Origin: Lysinibacillus sp. FSL W8-0992
GTDB taxonomy: Bacteria > Bacillota > Bacilli > Bacillales_A > Planococcaceae
DNA: 64,000 bases
Direction of reading: 5' to 3'
NCBI RefSeq assembly: GCF_038008685.1
Contig: NZ_JBBOZQ010000001.1
Location: 1,798,001 to 1,862,000 of the forward strand
Every line of letters begins with the position of its first letter. Within the stretch, counting starts at the first letter, position 1. The notes under the pieces were generated by a model. The model ran no database searches. It was not told the DNA's origin and saw nothing but the letters and a program-made list of their open reading frames with translations. Made by a program: the position numbers and the translations under genes. Below, one piece after another: positions 16,113-25,174 of the stretch.

Positions 16113-16215
16113 CAAAAAAAATTTCGCTCTATTCCAGCGGGGCTGTTAATGTCAGATTGTACAACTTACGGAATGCCCCGAAGAAATAGATTAGCGGAAT
16201 TTTTTTTGTATTTAA
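16113..16215. repeat. Long imperfect inverted repeat between convergent genes
   Basis: AAAAAAAATTTCGCT at the left end pairs with AGCGGAATTTTTTTT at the right, and GCGGGGC with GCCCCG inside. The roughly 100-base palindrome lies between the 59-residue gene and the minus-strand DUF3055 gene, so it may act as a bidirectional terminator; the arms and length also fit a small mobile palindromic element. Confidence 0.5.
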
Positions 16216-16230
16216 ATCTTTAAACGGGTG

Positions 16231-16497
16231 TCAATTAAGTAATTCACGTAAGTATTCACGCAATTCCACTGTGTCCTCTTCAGAACGGTTGTACACATGC
16301 TCAAGGTAGCCAGGTTCTTCTATATCGTCTGGTCCTATAATGGCGAAACGGCCAAATTGGATATCCATTACAAGCACCTTTCCAAAGAAGCGTCCAGATT
16401 GTAAAATGGCTAAATCGTAACGAAGTTTTTGCCCTGCGAAACTTACAAAGCGTGTTTTTGTATCTTCTACATCATCATATAAGAAAAAACGTTCCAT
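16231..16497 (-). CDS. DUF3055 family protein
   Basis: The 88-residue protein begins MERFFLYDDVEDTKTRFVSF, continues LRYDLAILQSGRFFGKVLVMD and contains FAIIGPDDIEEPGYLEHVY, the layout of the DUF3055 family of Bacilli. Function is unknown. AAGGAGA precedes the ATG on the minus strand. It is divergent from yutE with about 90 bases between. Confidence 0.8.
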   Translation of the reverse strand: MERFFLYDDVEDTKTRFVSFAGQKLRYDLAILQSGRFFGKVLVMDIQFGRFAIIGPDDIEEPGYLEHVYNRSEEDTVELREYLRELLN

Positions 16498-16585
16498 CTT
16501 TTAATCTCCTTCCAGTCCTATAGATATGGTACTATAGAAGAGAAAAGAGTATCAACTTTAAATGATTTGAATGGGGGCTTTCCTT

Positions 16586-17038
16586 GTGTATTTTGTAGAT
16601 CGAAATAAAATCACAACAAACTTACAGTACTTAGATAAACTATTAGCTATTTTTGAGGCAGAGGATAACTGGCTTCAAAGTGATATTACGAAATTAGCAA
16701 TCGAGCGTATCGGTCATAACGTGATGGAATCAATGATGGATGTAGGTAACTTGATGATTGACGGCTTTATTATGCGTGATCCAGGTAGCTATGAGGATAT
16801 AATTGATATTTTAATCGATGAAAAAGTTGTATCAACTGACATCGAAGCATCGTTAAAGGCTGTTGTAGGCTTACGTAAAATGCTTGTTCGTGAATTTACA
16901 TCTGTAGATATTACTGAAGTTGTGAACGTTTTAACGGCAAGCTTACCTGCTTTAAAGCAGTTTGCACCAGCTGTGAATAGCTACTTAACAAATGAGTTAG
17001 GTCCCGTATCAGCATTTTTACCTGAGGATCATCAATGA
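16586..17038 (+). CDS. yutE: DUF86 (HepT-like HEPN) protein YutE
   Basis: I chose GTG at 16586 because relatives start MYFVDR and TGGGGGC lies at good spacing. The 150-residue helical protein matches YutE: ERIGHNVMESMMDVGNLMID, then DIIDILIDEKVV and GLRKMLVREFTSVD. HepT-type toxins carry an R-x4-H site at the last position; here it reads R97-KMLV-R102, so the histidine is missing and ribonuclease activity is doubtful. No MntA-like partner is adjacent. The stop overlaps yutF (ATGA). Confidence 0.85.
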   Translation: MYFVDRNKITTNLQYLDKLLAIFEAEDNWLQSDITKLAIERIGHNVMESMMDVGNLMIDGFIMRDPGSYEDIIDILIDEKVVSTDIEASLKAVVGLRKMLVREFTSVDITEVVNVLTASLPALKQFAPAVNSYLTNELGPVSAFLPEDHQ

Positions 17039-17787
17039 AAACTTATAAGGCTTATTGCTTTGATTTAGATGGCACTGTCTACCGCGGTAAGGAAGGTATT
17101 CCTTCTGCGGTTGCTTTTATACAGAGATTACAGCAACAAGGGGTTGAACCCTTTTACGTGACAAACAACTCTTCTAAAACGAGAGAGCAATTACAAGAAT
17201 CTTTAAAAGCTATTGGAGTAGAAGCACCACTTCATCATATTTATTCAAGTGCTTTAGTTACGGCAAAGTATGTAGCTCTGAATTATTCAGGCAAGAAAGT
17301 AGCGATGATGGGCTCAGATGGTATTAGATTGGCGTTAAAAAATGAAGGAATTGAACCTGTAGACAACGAGCCAGATGTATTTGTTATGGGAATAGATCGG
17401 ACTTTGGATTATATGGCATTAGCAAAGGCAACGATTGCAGTGCAAAATGGTGCTATATTTATCGCAACAAATCAAGATATTAAGTTTCCAACAGAATATG
17501 GATTTTTACCTGGGAATGGGTCATTTGCGCGCTTAGTAGGGGATGTTGCAGGCGTCGAGCCGATATACATCGGTAAGCCATCACCCGCAATGCTCGACAT
17601 CATCGCAATAGAGCATCGTTTTACAAAAGATGAGATGGTGATGATTGGTGATAACTACGATACAGACATTATGTGTGGTATTCGTTTCGGCTGTGATACT
17701 ATTCACGTCAACACAGGCGTAACACCAACAAGTGCCGTGCTTGAAAAAGAATTGCAACCTACTTATTTAGTAGAAACGCTCGTTTAA
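17035..17787 (+). CDS. yutF: HAD-IIA sugar phosphatase, NagD-like YutF
   Basis: The 250-residue protein has FDLDGTVYRGKEGIPSA (motif I with DxD), FYVTNNSSKTREQ (motif II), the lysine-bearing IYIGKPSPAMLD and MIGDNYDTDI (motif IV). A C2 cap domain lies between. The family dephosphorylates small phosphates such as nucleotides or sugar phosphates; the substrate is unknown. It is translationally coupled to yutE and followed by a strong terminator. Confidence 0.9.
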   Translation: MKTYKAYCFDLDGTVYRGKEGIPSAVAFIQRLQQQGVEPFYVTNNSSKTREQLQESLKAIGVEAPLHHIYSSALVTAKYVALNYSGKKVAMMGSDGIRLALKNEGIEPVDNEPDVFVMGIDRTLDYMALAKATIAVQNGAIFIATNQDIKFPTEYGFLPGNGSFARLVGDVAGVEPIYIGKPSPAMLDIIAIEHRFTKDEMVMIGDNYDTDIMCGIRFGCDTIHVNTGVTPTSAVLEKELQPTYLVETLV

Positions 17788-17820
17788 AAATACTAGCTGT
17801 GCTGGACTTTATGAAAAAAC

Positions 17821-17858
17821 AAAGGATGTTATACCGATTAATGGTATAACATCCTTTT
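17821..17858 (+). terminator. Intrinsic terminator of yutE-yutF
   Basis: AAAGGATGTTATACC pairs perfectly with GGTATAACATCCTTT, followed by T. The A-rich left flank may let it serve the minus-strand gene as well. Confidence 0.9.
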
Positions 17859-17914
17859 CATATGTGTAACTTTATTTTATAGGACTCAACATGATTGTTA
17901 TATAAACAATTATA

Positions 17915-18151
17915 TTACCATAATGGATTTTCTTCGATAAATTGATATATAGCTTTTGTGAGCTCATCAGGAGAAGCAGCTTCAACTAAATCACCATTTA
18001 CAATCGCATAAAAGGATTCAGAACACTTCGTACAGTAGCTGAGGCAGCCATATTCCAAAACGTCGATATTTGGATCGCGTTCGAGTATTTCATAAGTTTT
18101 CTGTGAGCCATTTGCTAAATTACTTACACAAAATTCAACCATTGGATTCAT
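17915..18151 (-). CDS. yuzB: DUF1450 family protein YuzB
   Basis: The 78-residue protein contains VEFCVSNLANGS near the N-terminus and LEYGCLSYCTKCSESFYAIVNG, so three cysteines cluster as C-x3-C-x2-C, as in YuzB/DUF1450 proteins. The fold is thought to be thioredoxin/ferredoxin-like; function is unknown. It is divergent from yutJ, as in B. subtilis. Confidence 0.85.
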   Translation of the reverse strand: MNPMVEFCVSNLANGSQKTYEILERDPNIDVLEYGCLSYCTKCSESFYAIVNGDLVEAASPDELTKAIYQFIEENPLW

Positions 18152-18438
18152 ATGTTCACCTCACCATTGCTATGCTACTAGCTTTTGAAACGTTCGTCAA
18201 TGTTTTAACTTAATTCAACAAAAGCCAACACGTTTTCAAGTGGGGAGAAATGCTAAACTATGCACTTGATTCCGTAGGCGTCATTATTGGAATGAAGCAT
18301 GTTAAGAGTTACGGAGAATGTCACAAATTTAAAGCGGTACTTTTCGAGCATGTTACCTAAAAAACTAGATACAATAAGCTCGAGCTGTAATCGTTCTTGT
18401 ATGAATTGTTGTTAAAAAACGCAAAGAAGTAATCGATA
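18152..18438. other. Intergenic region upstream of the Rex-controlled promoter
   Basis: This 287-base stretch separates yuzB from the Rex boxes. An ATG at 18250 preceded by GGGGAG opens a frame of fewer than 40 codons with no family resemblance; I do not call it a gene. No hairpin with a T-tract or known riboswitch is visible. Confidence 0.4.
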
Positions 18439-18501
18439 TTGTGAAATCTTTCACAAAAAATGCATTATGATATTGTGAAACTTCTCACAATCGGTTATAC
18501 T
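18439..18501 (+). promoter_or_regulatory. Promoter with two Rex boxes upstream of yutJ
   Basis: TTGTGAAATCTTTCACAA (18439-18456) and TTGTGAAACTTCTCACAA (18473-18490) both match the Rex consensus TTGTGAA-N4-TTCACAA, the second with one change. The second starts at a -35 TTGTGA (18473-18478), 17 bases before a -10 TATACT (18496-18501). Rex, released by high NADH/NAD+, would derepress the NADH dehydrogenase gene downstream. The starts of the boxes are 34 bases apart, about three helix turns. Confidence 0.85.
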
Positions 18502-18555
18502 CATTTGTGGATACTTTGTGAACAATTATTATTAGATACATTAAAGGAGACTATT

Positions 18556-19623
18556 ATGGGGAAATTAGTACTTTTAGGTGGCGGCTACGGCAATATGCGT
18601 GTCATGCTTCGACTTTTACCGAACAACTTACCGTTAGACACGGAAATCGTTTTAGTAGATAGAGCACCTTTCCATAGTTTAAAAACAGAATTTTATGCAT
18701 TAGCAGCAGGGACATCGACAGATAAAGAAATTCGTGTAAGCTTCCCAGAGCACGAGCGTTTAACGGCTGTATATGGTGAGGCCGTTGACATTAACCGTGC
18801 AGAAAAAGTAGTCATTCTAGAAGATGGGCAACGTATTGAATATGATGATTTAGTAATTGGTCTAGGCTGTGAAGATAAATATCATGGTGTACCAGGTGCA
18901 GAAGAGTACACTTACAGCATTCAGACGATGGCAAAATCACGTGCAACATTCCAAGCGTTATGTGGCTTACCAGCAGGCTCAACTGTCGGCATTGTGGGAG
19001 CTGGTTTAAGTGGTATTGAGTTAGCGAGTGAACTACGTGAAAGCCGTGCTGATTTAAAAGTAAAATTATTTGACCGCGGTTCACGTATTTTAAAAGACTT
19101 CCCTGAGAAGCTTAGTAAATATGTAAAAGCTTGGTTTACGAAACATAATGTAGATGTAATAGCAAACTCTAATATTACTAAAGTAGAACCTGGTAAAATA
19201 TTTAATCATGAAGAAGAAATTCCGTTAGATGCAATAGTTTGGACTGCAGGGGTACAGCCTGTTAAAATCGTACGCGATATGGATGTTGAAAAGGATCGCC
19301 AAGGTCGTCCAATTGTTACACAATACTTTAATGTTTTAGATGATGAGCATGTATATGTTGTAGGTGATTGTGCATCTTCAGACTTTTCTCCAAGTGCACA
19401 ATTAGCGGAAGAACAGGCAGAGCATATCGTCAAAGTATTGCGCATGCGTTGGAAAGGTGAGCATTTACCAGAAAAAATGCCAGATATTAAATTAAAAGGT
19501 TTCATGGGTTCATTAGGCAAAAAACAAGGCTTTGCATACCTAGCTGATACAACTGTTACAGGTCGTATTGCACGTTTAATGAAATCTGGATTACTGTGGA
19601 TGTATAAATATCAAAACGATTAA
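18556..19623 (+). CDS. yutJ: Type II NADH dehydrogenase-like protein YutJ
   Basis: I chose the ATG at 18556, preceded by AAAGGAGA; a longer frame would include the promoter. The 355-residue flavoprotein has two dinucleotide-binding motifs: LVLLGGGYGNMRVM for FAD at the start and GIVGAGLSGIELASEL for NADH in the middle, plus the ATG-like WTAGVQP and VVGDCASSDFSPSAQLAEEQA. It would oxidise NADH and pass electrons to quinone without pumping. Synteny and the Rex boxes support this. Confidence 0.9.
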   Translation: MGKLVLLGGGYGNMRVMLRLLPNNLPLDTEIVLVDRAPFHSLKTEFYALAAGTSTDKEIRVSFPEHERLTAVYGEAVDINRAEKVVILEDGQRIEYDDLVIGLGCEDKYHGVPGAEEYTYSIQTMAKSRATFQALCGLPAGSTVGIVGAGLSGIELASELRESRADLKVKLFDRGSRILKDFPEKLSKYVKAWFTKHNVDVIANSNITKVEPGKIFNHEEEIPLDAIVWTAGVQPVKIVRDMDVEKDRQGRPIVTQYFNVLDDEHVYVVGDCASSDFSPSAQLAEEQAEHIVKVLRMRWKGEHLPEKMPDIKLKGFMGSLGKKQGFAYLADTTVTGRIARLMKSGLLWMYKYQND

Positions 19624-19663
19624 TAAGTTGCTCTTTTGTCGTTGAGCATTCATATATAATAAA

Positions 19664-19700
19664 AAAGGGATTGCTCAAAGAACTTCTGAACAATCCCTTT
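19664..19700. terminator. Bidirectional terminator between yutJ and yuzD
   Basis: AAAGGGATTG pairs with CAATCCCTTT; an A-run precedes it and a T-rich tract follows, serving both convergent genes. Confidence 0.8.
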
Positions 19701-19710
19701 CCTATTTTCT

Positions 19711-20046
19711 TTACACGGTTTCGTCTGGTGTAAAGCCAAGGCTTTCAAGTGCAGTGAAGACAGGTTTTAATTGGACATAACCTTCTCCTACTACTTCATC
19801 ATTGATTAGGACAAGTGGATAGAAAAATTCATCTTCTTGAATACGTGTAGCATAATCTTGGTCACGATCATTCTCAATTGGACCTTCAATATCGACATAG
19901 CGAATATCATAGGCTTGGTTTGGATATTTTCGATCAATGGCAGCTTGTAGCCATTCATATGTATCTTTTGAAGAAGGTGCATTGACACAGCTAGCACAAA
20001 TCACAGCTGTTCCGTAAATTTCAATAGTTGGTTTTGATTGACCCAT
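19711..20046 (-). CDS. yuzD: YuzD family thioredoxin-like protein
   Basis: The 111-residue protein belongs to YuzD/DUF1462: IEIYGTAVICASCVNAPSS with a CxxC, then YDIRYVDIEGPIEN and FFYPLVLINDEVVGEGYVQLKPV. The thioredoxin-like fold and CxxC suggest a redox role, possibly with the divergent Nfu protein. An AGGAG site precedes the ATG on the minus strand. Confidence 0.87.
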   Translation of the reverse strand: MGQSKPTIEIYGTAVICASCVNAPSSKDTYEWLQAAIDRKYPNQAYDIRYVDIEGPIENDRDQDYATRIQEDEFFYPLVLINDEVVGEGYVQLKPVFTALESLGFTPDETV

Positions 20047-20130
20047 AGTATTTATTCTCCTCCGTGATTCTATATTGGATTTTTTCTGTTGCTAACATTA
20101 TAATCATTATAAGGAAAGGAGTCGAGACAA

Positions 20131-20367
20131 ATGGCAGAAGCAATGATTAACGACCAAGTTCAAGAAGTATTAGATAAATTACGCCCATTCTTACTACGTG
20201 ACGGTGGAGACTGTGAATTAGTAGACGTAGAAGATGGTGTTGTAAAATTACGTTTATTAGGTGCATGCGGTAGTTGCCCTAGTTCTACGATTACACTAAA
20301 AGCAGGTATCGAACGTGCTTTATTAGAAGAAGTACCAGGTATCATTGAAGTAGAGCAAGTTTTCTAA
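20131..20367 (+). CDS. nfu: NifU-like iron-sulfur scaffold (Nfu type, YutI)
   Basis: The 78-residue protein is a single NifU C-terminal domain: [38 protein letters not shown] with the CxxC cluster ligand, and [15 protein letters not shown]. It carries and delivers [4Fe-4S] clusters. AAAGGAG precedes the ATG. It is divergent from yuzD and near the IscA-like gene, as in B. subtilis. Confidence 0.93.
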   Translation: MAEAMINDQVQEVLDKLRPFLLRDGGDCELVDVEDGVVKLRLLGACGSCPSSTITLKAGIERALLEEVPGIIEVEQVF

Positions 20368-20377
20368 TCATTTTGTA

Positions 20378-20417
20378 TAAAAAGTTCTAGCTGAATAATT
20401 CAGGCTAGAACTTTTTT
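20378..20417. terminator. Terminator after nfu
   Basis: AAAAAGTTCTAGC pairs with GCTAGAACTTTTTT; flanking runs allow use from both sides, since the next gene is convergent. Confidence 0.85.
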
Positions 20418-20419
20418 AT

Positions 20420-21112
20420 TTACACATGTCGAGCTTTTTCTTTTTCTTCGCGAATAAGAGTCCATTGTTCCTTCGCCATATCGATAATTTTTGCTTCTCC
20501 ACCATTGCTTTGTTTCTCAATAACTTTAGAAAAGAAGCGTGTCGCATTTTCAATATCACCGATACGACGAGATAATTCGGCAATCATATACATTATGCGA
20601 ACATCTGACATTTGAGTTGAGCTATAATCTTCATTTGAATAAGATTCCATATAAAGATCACGTGACATTTTCATAAATCGTTGCTCTTGTCCTTCATTTT
20701 TTAATGCACGATATAGCCATGCAAGACGTAAAGTAAGGCCAGCTGTAGCAACGAATTTTTCCTTTTTGATAGTACCGCATAAAAAGGCTAATTTATAAGC
20801 TTGAATCGCTTGGAATATAGTACGTTCGCCTTTGAAATCATGATGTACCCATTTTTCTGTAATTTGTGTCTGAATAATATCCTGTACGCCAGGCGCAAAA
20901 TATTTTGAAAAGTCTTCAGTAAAGGAGAAGCCACAATGCTCGCAAACGAATACGTTGTAGTAAAGAGCATTAACATCGTCCGCATAAATCGGATGAAAAT
21001 CAGTTTCGGTATGATCTACTTTTATGAATTTAGAGCGTACTTTTAATGTAGGAAATTCTTTTTTACAATTAAGACATTGTACTTTCTTTTCGTAATATGG
21101 TGAAATCTCCAT
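20420..21112 (-). CDS. DUF2225 family protein (zinc-binding, TPR-like)
   Basis: The ATG at 21112 follows AGAGGT on the minus strand and gives MEISPYYEKKVQCLNCKKEF; an upstream ATG adds six residues. Two CxxC pairs (CLNC and CEHCGFSF) form a probable zinc site in the first 70 residues. The rest is helical, like tetratricopeptide repeats (RRIGDIENATRFFSKVIEKQ). The DUF2225 family is common in Bacilli; function is unknown. Confidence 0.85.
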   Translation of the reverse strand: MEISPYYEKKVQCLNCKKEFPTLKVRSKFIKVDHTETDFHPIYADDVNALYYNVFVCEHCGFSFTEDFSKYFAPGVQDIIQTQITEKWVHHDFKGERTIFQAIQAYKLAFLCGTIKKEKFVATAGLTLRLAWLYRALKNEGQEQRFMKMSRDLYMESYSNEDYSSTQMSDVRIMYMIAELSRRIGDIENATRFFSKVIEKQSNGGEAKIIDMAKEQWTLIREEKEKARHV

Positions 21113-21295
21113 AATTGATACCTCTTTCATAGATGTAATTAAAACTATTATACCAATTCATATGTTTTGTACATGAATAAAAAATACTAATTAAGTGAAA
21201 AAATCGGGAATTTTTGCTAATAATCTACTTGAAGCTGAATGTTTGTCATACAATAGTCAAAATTGATATGATAAGTAAGAAGGAAGGTGATTGGG

Positions 21296-21670
21296 ATGAC
21301 AAGTTTAAAACAAGTAATAGAAGTGACTGAGGCAGCAGTTTTTCATATTAATGAAATGATGGAGCATAATGAGGAGCAAGGTGCTTTTTTACGCGTAGCT
21401 GTTAATGGTGGCGGATGTAGTGGTCTATCGTATGGAATGCATTTTGATAAAGAGAAAAAAGAAGACGATTTTGAAGATGTACAACATGGTTTAACGATTC
21501 TTGTTTCCCGCGAAGATGCGCCTATTTTAATGGGAACAAAAATTGACTACAAACAATCGCTTATGGGCGGTGGCTTCACCATCGATAACCCAAATGCAAT
21601 CGCATCTTGTGGCTGTGGCACAAGCTTTAAAGCTGCAAAACGTGAAGGTACGCCTGAGGTTTGTGATTAA
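21296..21670 (+). CDS. HesB/IscA-like iron-sulfur assembly protein YutM
   Basis: The ATG at 21296 follows GGAAGGTG. The 124-residue protein is an A-type carrier: LRVAVNGGGCSGLSYGM with the first cluster cysteine and ASCGCGTSFKA with the other two near the end. It accepts or delivers Fe-S clusters. Synteny with yutI/yuzD supports YutM. Confidence 0.92.
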   Translation: MTSLKQVIEVTEAAVFHINEMMEHNEEQGAFLRVAVNGGGCSGLSYGMHFDKEKKEDDFEDVQHGLTILVSREDAPILMGTKIDYKQSLMGGGFTIDNPNAIASCGCGTSFKAAKREGTPEVCD

Positions 21671-22117
21671 TAAATAGTTGTCAATTGTTGAAGTAGGATT
21701 GAGAAAAAATAGAAATTGATGTATTAAGGAATGTAGATACGAAGCCTTTTTAATTTGTATGTTGCAACAACATCACAAATTGGGGAGGCTTTTTTGTATG
21801 GATTTTTTTTGAAAAGAAGTAACGCACTTCTATTGGTAAAAGGACAAGGCGGAACGAGCAGTAATCTTGTAGTGTATTTCCCGAGGATGCCCAGGAAGGT
21901 AAGAAGAGATTATTAAAAAGTACAAAGAAATCCGGACACATTGATTATATGCACAAAAGCGAAGCGTCAGTGGCTATTAGACCGGGCCGTATTATACCAT
22001 TTTATGTTTTATTAATCTTTATACATTTGTGATTCAGTAGTAATAAATATTATGGAAATATATACAATATATAGGCTGAATGGTATGATGGTGAAAATGT
22101 GAAAGGGGGTAATTTGA
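21671..22117. other. Gene-free stretch after the IscA-like gene
   Basis: No convincing gene is present in these 447 bases. A long hairpin at 21742-21796 (AGCCT...AATTTGT-TGTTG/CAACA-ACAAATT...AGGCT then TTTTTT) looks like a terminator with an extended stem. The part 21830-21960 has a slightly higher GC content and looks like decayed sequence. A promoter for the SH3 protein is expected around 22030-22090. Confidence 0.5.
21742..21796 (+). terminator. Extended terminator hairpin
   Basis: AATTTGT and TGTTG pair with CAACA and ACAAATT around a short loop, and AGCCT with AGGCT outside, followed by six T. Confidence 0.65.
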
Positions 22118-23203
22118 TTGAATATAATTAAGAAATGGTTAGTTGCAGTTTTTGTACTTCTGATCCTATTTAGCTTTCAGCATCAAGTAGCAGAAGCAGC
22201 TGACTATCGTACTGTGAAGATTGTAAGTGGCTCCAGCTTGATTGTGAGAGATTCGCCGAATGATACAGCCAATTCCATTGGTAATTTAGATAAAGATCAA
22301 TTCGTAATAGAGTTTTCTTCATCAAATGGTTGGTCTCACATTCAAGCAGGTGAAGTAAAAGGGTATGTATCTTCCTCTTTTTTAAGTACTCCACCTTCAA
22401 CTATTAAAATCGCAAATTCTAAAAGTGGCCTCGTTGTAAAATCTATGCCATCTCTATCAGCCTCAACATTAGCTACATTGAAGTATAATATGGTTGTTGA
22501 AGATTATGGTTCAGTAGGGGATGGATGGTCATTTGTGCAGTATGGCAATGTGGTAGGCTATGTTAAATCTGATTTTATGGGTAAGACTAAAACAACGACA
22601 AAGTATGTTAATACAAATAGTGGGGTTGTTGTTCGCAATATTGCCAGCCAATCTGGGGCTTCGGTAGGTTCATTAAGTAATGGTACACAAGTAACTGTAC
22701 ATGCTACGTTAGTAGGTTGGTCTTATGTGACTGCTAATAATGTCAAAGGGTACGTAGTAGATTCGTATTTATCTACTAAGAAACCAGTTGTACCTTTCAA
22801 TAATATTAACTTTAACTTGTCTATTAAAGATGTAGAGAAAAATGAAAAATCAAAGTTTATACAAAAACTTCAAGACGGTAGAGAGACTTTTTTAATCTAT
22901 GAAACGATGAAATATGGCTATTATGCAGAGTTGACTTACATTTTTTTAGGTGGGCAATTAGAGTATATTACTTATAACTTCTTTCCAGAAGAAAATAGTT
23001 TTCACACATGGGATCAAATGTCAACGATACATGACCTACTACATAGACAAGGAGTAGCCGAATTTGGTAATGATTATCAATTTAGTTATGAAAAATATAG
23101 CGCTTTATATACAGGTTGGGAAAAGAGTGGTTACGCAGTTTTGATTGCAGTGGATGATAAAAATCTTTATACTACAGCAAAATTAATATATTATCGTAAG
23201 TGA
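22118..23203 (+). CDS. Secreted protein with three SH3b domains and a unique C-terminal domain
   Basis: TTG at 22118 follows AAAGGGGG. Residues 1-28 form a signal peptide ending in AEAADY. Three bacterial SH3 domains follow (about 29-92, 93-155, 158-220), each with a VRDSP/VKSMP/VRNIA-type motif and a GYV-S-FL end, as in wall-binding proteins. The remaining 130 residues (LSIKDVEKNEKSKFI, TFLIYETMKYGYYAELTYIFLGG, YALYTGW-like) are not a hydrolase domain I know. It probably sits in or on the cell wall. Confidence 0.8.
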   Translation: MNIIKKWLVAVFVLLILFSFQHQVAEAADYRTVKIVSGSSLIVRDSPNDTANSIGNLDKDQFVIEFSSSNGWSHIQAGEVKGYVSSSFLSTPPSTIKIANSKSGLVVKSMPSLSASTLATLKYNMVVEDYGSVGDGWSFVQYGNVVGYVKSDFMGKTKTTTKYVNTNSGVVVRNIASQSGASVGSLSNGTQVTVHATLVGWSYVTANNVKGYVVDSYLSTKKPVVPFNNINFNLSIKDVEKNEKSKFIQKLQDGRETFLIYETMKYGYYAELTYIFLGGQLEYITYNFFPEENSFHTWDQMSTIHDLLHRQGVAEFGNDYQFSYEKYSALYTGWEKSGYAVLIAVDDKNLYTTAKLIYYRK

Positions 23204-23297
23204 AATTCCGTTTTAGTGGTCGGTTTCTTCAACAATAATATTAAATAAAATGGCTCTCTTTTATTTATGTACTTTAGTAAATAGAAGGGGGTTTTTG

Positions 23298-23810
<513 letters not shown>

Positions 23811-23878
23811 GTATTAACCGCCTTTTTTTGTTGTATGCGTAAATGATTCGTCTTTAAAGGATGGGAAGTCGCTCCCTT

Positions 23879-24376
23879 TTATAATAATAGAGACATAAAA
23901 TACTCATCTACATATTGACCATTAATACATAAAGAGTGTCTTTTAACACCTTCAATTTCAAAGCCCATTTTTTTATATAAATGAACGGCAACTTCATTTG
24001 AAGCGATAACCGTTAAATCTAGTCGGTGCAATCCTACTTGCTGTGCCCATGCCATTACATGCGTAAAAAGGGCATTACCGACGCCTTGACCACGACTTTC
24101 ACTATGTACGCCAATTACAATATTTGCTCGATGTGCTATACGTTGCGGCTTTTCATTTTGGACGATTAAATAACCGACAATTCTTTCATTTACACATGCA
24201 ACAAAAACCCCTGATTTCTCATTACTATGAGTTGCATCAATAAATTTAGCGAACTTTTCAGGATTTACTTCTCTTTCTAGTGGGGAAAATAACATAAAAC
24301 CAGATGCTTCGGCATTTGTCATTACACTTACTATTTTTTCAGCTTCACTAGATAATGCTTTTCTTACTTCAACCAT
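23879..24376 (-). CDS. GNAT family N-acetyltransferase
   Basis: The 165-residue protein has the acetyl-CoA loop as ESRGQGVGNALFTHV and the C-terminal IASNEVAVHLYKKMGFEIEGVKR of GNAT enzymes of the RimI/PaiA-like group. The substrate cannot be inferred. It is on the minus strand between the Nudix pseudogene and the CarD-like gene, apparently as a single-gene unit. Confidence 0.87.
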   Translation of the reverse strand: MVEVRKALSSEAEKIVSVMTNAEASGFMLFSPLEREVNPEKFAKFIDATHSNEKSGVFVACVNERIVGYLIVQNEKPQRIAHRANIVIGVHSESRGQGVGNALFTHVMAWAQQVGLHRLDLTVIASNEVAVHLYKKMGFEIEGVKRHSLCINGQYVDEYFMSLLL

Positions 24377-24593
24377 AAATTTTCCTGCCTTTTTTCTAAT
24401 TTCAATATGTTTATTTTTCTGTCTACATATAATTGTAGCACTTTAAATGATAATTCAGTATATATATGGAAAATTATTAGGGGAATTATTGCTATATTTA
24501 CAACTAAAATTGAGGTAGTTCTAGGGTTTTTGAATAATAAAAGGTTTGTTAAAGTAGTTTAATTGAGATAAAAAGGTAGGCACATTTAGTACG

Positions 24594-24637
24594 AAAAAAA
24601 AGAAGCCTCGATTATCTTCTTAATTGTGGGCTTCTTT
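24594..24637 (-). terminator. Terminator of the CarD-like gene
   Basis: On the minus strand AAGAAGCC pairs with GGCTTCTT and is followed by a run of T. Confidence 0.85.
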
Positions 24638-24656
24638 ATGTACCTTTAAGAAATGT

Positions 24657-25148
24657 TTAACTTAGTTTAGCTAATACATCTTCATAAATTTCTTCTGAAG
24701 GTTTATCGAGTGCAATGGAGAATTCGGAAAATATAATTTCTTGTAAAGAGTGCAATAATTTTTCTTCTTGATTTGGGAATTTTTTTTCGTTTGCTTCATA
24801 TTCAAACTTTTTGCGTAGCAATGTATTTAAAAGGTTCGCCTGTTTTTGTCGATCGCCTGTTTTAATAATTTCTACGTGAAATCTCATCCGATGTGTGTTT
24901 TGTTCAATCCATTCAATACCGGGAGACGTAAATGAACTTAAAATTCTAATGGCATCATCTTTTTTAATAATATCTCTAAGTTGTTTTTTTGCATTATCGA
25001 TAGGAGTACGAATTGTTAATTTTGAATCGTTGAGTGGTTGTAAAACGTAGTAAGTTTTAGTAATGTCGCTAAAGGTTTGTTCACAAATATCTTCAACTGA
25101 ACAAAGTCCATGTGATGAATAAATGACTACATCGCCAACATTGTACAT
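24657..25148 (-). CDS. CarD/CdnL-family transcription factor
   Basis: I chose the ATG giving MYNVGDVVIYSSHGLCSVEDI, because GGAGGG lies 7 bases upstream. The 163-residue protein has the CarD N-terminal RNA-polymerase-interacting domain (about 1-60; YYVLQPLNDSKLTIRTPID) and the helical C-terminal domain (about 65-163). CarD proteins bind RNA polymerase beta and stabilise open complexes. It is divergent from a MarR gene and shares a region with two palindromic operators. Confidence 0.88.
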   Translation of the reverse strand: MYNVGDVVIYSSHGLCSVEDICEQTFSDITKTYYVLQPLNDSKLTIRTPIDNAKKQLRDIIKKDDAIRILSSFTSPGIEWIEQNTHRMRFHVEIIKTGDRQKQANLLNTLLRKKFEYEANEKKFPNQEEKLLHSLQEIIFSEFSIALDKPSEEIYEDVLAKLS

Positions 25149-25174
25149 GTATAATCCCTCCATCAAACATTATT

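Noticed and set aside
18250-18363. Short frame upstream of the Rex boxes
   Set aside because: Fewer than 40 codons, no family resemblance, and the ribosome binding site is too close to the ATG.
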